DNA from: Solirubrobacteraceae bacterium
Lineage (GTDB): Bacteria; Actinomycetota; Thermoleophilia; Solirubrobacterales; Solirubrobacteraceae
Assembly: GCA_017882455.1 (NCBI GenBank)
Contig: JADGPL010000003.1
Location: 144,281-208,280, forward strand
Direction: 5' to 3'
Length of the DNA stretch: 64,000 nucleotides
Shown here: positions 61,504 through 64,000 of the stretch, one piece after another
How the letters are laid out: every line of letters starts with the position of its first letter
How positions within the stretch are numbered: position 1 is the stretch's first letter
The notes under the pieces: generated by a model
What the model was told of the DNA's origin: nothing
What the model saw: the letters and a program-made list of their open reading frames with translations, nothing else
Databases searched by the model: none
Translations under genes and position numbers: made by a program

Positions 61504-62646
61504 ATGAATCGCACGCCCAGCCCTCCCGTCCCAGCCGAGCGTGTCGCCCTCGTGCACGACTATCTCCTGGTCATGCGCGGCGCGGAGCGGACGTTCGCGA
61601 CGATGGCCGATCTCTACTCCTCGGCGCCGATCTTCACACTGCTCTATGACGAGCAGGGGACCGACCGGCGCTTCGCGGGACACGCGATCGCCACCTCCCC
61701 GCTTCAACGCCTCGGGGCGGGCCAGTCGAGCTTCAGACGCCTGCTGGCGCTCTATCCGTGGGCGGTGCAGCGGCTGCGGCTGCCGGCCTGCGAGGTGGTG
61801 CTGAGCAGCAGCAGCGCATTTGCCCACGGTGTGAGAGCTCCACCCGGTGCCGTGCACATCTGTTACTGCTACACGCCGTTTCGCTACGCCTGGTATGAGC
61901 AGGAGCGCGCTCTGCGTGAGGTTCCCGCGCCGCTGCGGGCGCTGCTGCGCCACCAGCTCGCCCGCATCCGCCGCTGGGACCTCTCTGCCAGCACGCGCGT
62001 GGACGACTACATCGCCATCTCAGAGCTCAGCCGTGAGCGCATCAAGCGCTACTACGGACGCGAGTCGGTGGTCATCCATCCCCCGGTGGAGACCGAGCGC
62101 TTCACGCCGGGGGAGCCCGGCGAGCGGCTTCTGGTCGTCTCTGAGATCGTCCGCCACAAGCGTCTGGACGTCGCACTCGAGGCGGCGCGCCGAGCGAGGA
62201 TGGGGATCAGCGTCGTCGGCTCGGGCCCGGACCTGCCCGCCCTGCGGGCGGCCTATCCGGAGGCCGAGTTCCTCGGACGCGCAGACGACGAGATGCTCGC
62301 CGAGCTCTATCGGAGCGCGCTCGCCGTGGTGGTGCCGAGCGTCGAGGAGTTCGGCATCGTCGCCGTCGAGGCGCAGGCCTCGGGGCGGCCCGTGATCGCG
62401 GCGGCCGTGGGCGGCGCGACCGAGACGGTCATCGACGGGCAGACCGGAAGGCTCGCAAGCCCGGACGACGTCGAGTCGTTCATGCGCGCGATGCAGAGCA
62501 TCGATACGCTCGACTTCGATCCGGAGCAGGCGAGAAGCAACGCCGAGCGCTTCTCGGTGAGCGCCTTCAAGCGTCGACTCTCGGCTCACCTCGAGCGGGT
62601 GCTCGAGGGCGCACGCGGAGCCCGCTCCCCCACGGACCGGGTGTGA
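61504..62646 (+). CDS. GT4 family glycosyltransferase, WbaZ-like
   Basis: A 380-residue GT-B enzyme. RVALVHDYLLVMRGAERTFATM begins the fold, HICYCYTPFRYAWYE is the signature of WbaZ-type mannosyltransferases, and VEEFGIVAVEAQASGRPVIA the donor-site motif. WbaZ-type enzymes add mannose in O-antigen and exopolysaccharide units; that donor is inferred. The next glycosyltransferase starts 24 nt later on the same strand. Confidence 0.91.
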   Translation: MNRTPSPPVPAERVALVHDYLLVMRGAERTFATMADLYSSAPIFTLLYDEQGTDRRFAGHAIATSPLQRLGAGQSSFRRLLALYPWAVQRLRLPACEVVLSSSSAFAHGVRAPPGAVHICYCYTPFRYAWYEQERALREVPAPLRALLRHQLARIRRWDLSASTRVDDYIAISELSRERIKRYYGRESVVIHPPVETERFTPGEPGERLLVVSEIVRHKRLDVALEAARRARMGISVVGSGPDLPALRAAYPEAEFLGRADDEMLAELYRSALAVVVPSVEEFGIVAVEAQASGRPVIAAAVGGATETVIDGQTGRLASPDDVESFMRAMQSIDTLDFDPEQARSNAERFSVSAFKRRLSAHLERVLEGARGARSPTDRV

Positions 62647-62669
62647 CGGCGGCGGATAGGGTGTCTGCG

Positions 62670-64000
62670 ATGCCCACCAGATCGCTTCGGATCGCCTGGC
62701 TCGGAGTCGGGCCCTCCGCCCGCGAATCCGGGGGCGTGCCGGGTGTCGCATCCGATCTCCTTCACGGTCTTGCGAGCCTCGGCCACCGCATCGACTGCTT
62801 CTCGCCCGCCCCTGAGCACGCGCTCCCCGAGCGCCTGGCGGCGAACGAGAACCTCACGTTCATCTGGGGAACGAGCGGCTGGCGCTGGGATCGCTGGTAC
62901 AGCCGCACGAAGATCGCCGCGTTCGGGTCGGGCCTGCTCGCCCGCGGCCTGGGCTCGCTGCGGCTTCGCCGTGTCCTCGCGCGCAGGCACCGGCAGGAGC
63001 CCTATGACGTGATCTACCAGTTCTCCAACATCGAGACGCTCGCCGTTCCCGCGGGCGTCGCCCGCGAGGTGCCGCTGGTGATCCATCCCGAGACACACAG
63101 CGCAGGCGAGCTCAGGTTCCTGATCTCCGAGCGGCGGCTGAGCCTTCGCTGCCAGCCAGTGCACACGTTCGTGATCGCGGTGACGATCATGTCGCTGCGC
63201 GCGCTCGTCCAGCGCGTGAAGATCCGACAGGCCTCTCTGCTGGTGTGCATCAGCGGCGTGTTCCGCTCCCACCTCGTCAAGGACTACGGCTTCCCAGCCG
63301 AGGCCACTGTCGTCATCCCCAACCCCGTGCGCCTCGAGCGCTTCTCGCCCTCGGATCGGGAGCCTGGAGAGCCGCCGATCGTGCTCGTCCTCGGTCGGAT
63401 CGCCGTTCGCAAGGGCATAGAGGACGTCGTCGCCGCGGCGCACATGCTGAGCGAGCGCAACCTCGACGTGAAGCTGCGCATCGTCGGCGGTCCGGGGCTG
63501 TGGTCCGACTACACCAAGCTGCTGGAGGACCTTCCGCAAGAGAGCTCCGAATATGCCGGACGCATCCCCCCCACGGAGATCCCCGAGGAGCTCGAGCGGG
63601 CGGATCTGCTGTTGCAGGTGAGCAAGTACGAGCCGTTTGCCCTGACCGTGGCGGAGGCGCTCGCCGCCGGGGTCCCGGTCGTGGCGAGCAGCGAGGTGGG
63701 GGCGATCGAGGGCGTGGACTCCGGGGTGGTCATCGAGGTGGCGCCCTCAGATGTCGAGGGCATCGTCGCAGCGATCGTCGCGATGCTGGAGCGGGTGAAG
63801 GCCAACCCGAGCGCGACGCGATCGCTCGCGCGGGCGGAGGCAGAGCGGCTGTTCGCACCCGAGGTGGTCTCGAGAGGCATCTCGGCGGCGCTCGAGCAGC
63901 TCCTAGCTGTAGAACCTGAGGACGTTGTTCATCCGGGTCTCCTTGGAGGCTGGGGGTGTCTAAGCCACCCAGACCCAAGGAGAACACCGGATGAAGCTGC
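62670..64000 (+). CDS. GT4 family glycosyltransferase, open at window end
   Basis: A frame of more than 440 residues from the ATG at 62670 (or GTG at 62661) that stays open to the last base. RIAWLGVGPSARESGGVPGV is the acceptor-domain start, LVLGRIAVRKGIEDVVAAA the donor entry, and YEPFALTVAEALAAGVPVVA the EPF..E motif. The glycosyltransferase fold would normally end near SAALEQLLAVEP (about base 63917). The frame then reads into an inverted repeat and an apparent IS end (63957-64000), so the native stop may have been removed by the insertion. Confidence 0.9.
   Translation, partial: MPTRSLRIAWLGVGPSARESGGVPGVASDLLHGLASLGHRIDCFSPAPEHALPERLAANENLTFIWGTSGWRWDRWYSRTKIAAFGSGLLARGLGSLRLRRVLARRHRQEPYDVIYQFSNIETLAVPAGVAREVPLVIHPETHSAGELRFLISERRLSLRCQPVHTFVIAVTIMSLRALVQRVKIRQASLLVCISGVFRSHLVKDYGFPAEATVVIPNPVRLERFSPSDREPGEPPIVLVLGRIAVRKGIEDVVAAAHMLSERNLDVKLRIVGGPGLWSDYTKLLEDLPQESSEYAGRIPPTEIPEELERADLLLQVSKYEPFALTVAEALAAGVPVVASSEVGAIEGVDSGVVIEVAPSDVEGIVAAIVAMLERVKANPSATRSLARAEAERLFAPEVVSRGISAALEQLLAVEPEDVVHPGLLGGWGCLSHPDPRRTPDEA
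63930..63993. repeat. Imperfect inverted repeat with two facing CCAAGGAG...CCGGATG arms
   Basis: CATCCGGGTCTCCTTGG at 63930-63946 is mirrored by CCAAGGAGAACACCGGATG at 63975-63993, apart from a 2-nt gap. The similarity continues inward with CTGGGGGTGTCTA against its partner TAAGCCACCCAG. Each arm, read outward, looks like a Shine-Dalgarno followed by an ATG. The minus-strand copy gives only a 9-codon frame (MNNVLRFYS, stop), the plus copy is cut by the window end. Confidence 0.65.
63957..64000 (+). mobile_element. Possible left end of an IS481-type insertion sequence
   Basis: The segment begins TGTCTAAGCCACCCAGACCC and continues with an AAGGAG ribosome site and ATGAAGCTGC at 63991. IS481-family elements start with TGT and have a short leader before a transposase that opens in this way. 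Only 44 bases are visible, so no transposase motif can be confirmed. Confidence 0.35.

Overview
The window reads as one contig of a high-GC Gram-positive chromosome. I place it in the Actinomycetota, most likely class Thermoleophilia (Solirubrobacterales-like). This rests on the zwf-opcA-pgl order, an EgtB/EgtD ergothioneine pair, an MptB-like mannosyltransferase, GTG/TTG starts with ATGA-type overlaps, and a secreted protein with the TVNPxGLxTxYYFEYG-type domain that is abundant in that class. The placement is an inference from gene content. I saw no rRNA, tRNA or CRISPR.

Left part (1-14.4 kb), mostly housekeeping: the end of zwf with opcA, pgl and a histidine phosphatase (oxidative pentose phosphate pathway); egtB-egtD; an SDR dehydrogenase; a methyltransferase; then on the minus strand a thiolase, a membrane-anchored zincin and an acyl-CoA dehydrogenase. 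A rhodanese-cupin-ArfB run, a VapBC-like toxin pair, a GT-C mannosyltransferase and a cold shock gene with a UUCG terminator follow. The middle part (14.6-26.8 kb) holds a RibD_C reductase, MscS, UppP, ChrA, a PHP-glycosyltransferase fusion, a DUF2334 deacetylase-like protein, a three-gene operon of zinc-ribbon proteins, a short unlisted membrane ORF and the secreted Fn3-like protein.

Right part (26.8-64 kb): a large locus that looks dedicated to a sulfated, methylated extracellular polysaccharide. cysD and a cysN-cysC fusion make PAPS. A minus-strand run of 12 genes (56484 down to 43083) encodes a Wzz-like chain-length protein, a Wzc/CpsD-type kinase, a Wzy/ligase-like membrane protein, an ABC exporter, five tandem PAPS-type sulfotransferases, two GT4 glycosyltransferases and an FkbM methyltransferase. 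Around it lie two more sulfotransferases, two GT2 enzymes, two more FkbM methyltransferases, two further methyltransferases, several GT4 enzymes (one a tandem double GT4), and a secreted clan GH-A hydrolase that may trim the polymer. The most striking detail is that every one of the six closely related sulfotransferase genes overlaps its downstream neighbour by exactly 17 nt of a shared pattern, because the codons for the conserved C-terminal Trp-Gly-Tyr contain the next gene's ATG. The window ends in a GT4 gene that runs into what looks like the left end of an IS481-type insertion sequence.
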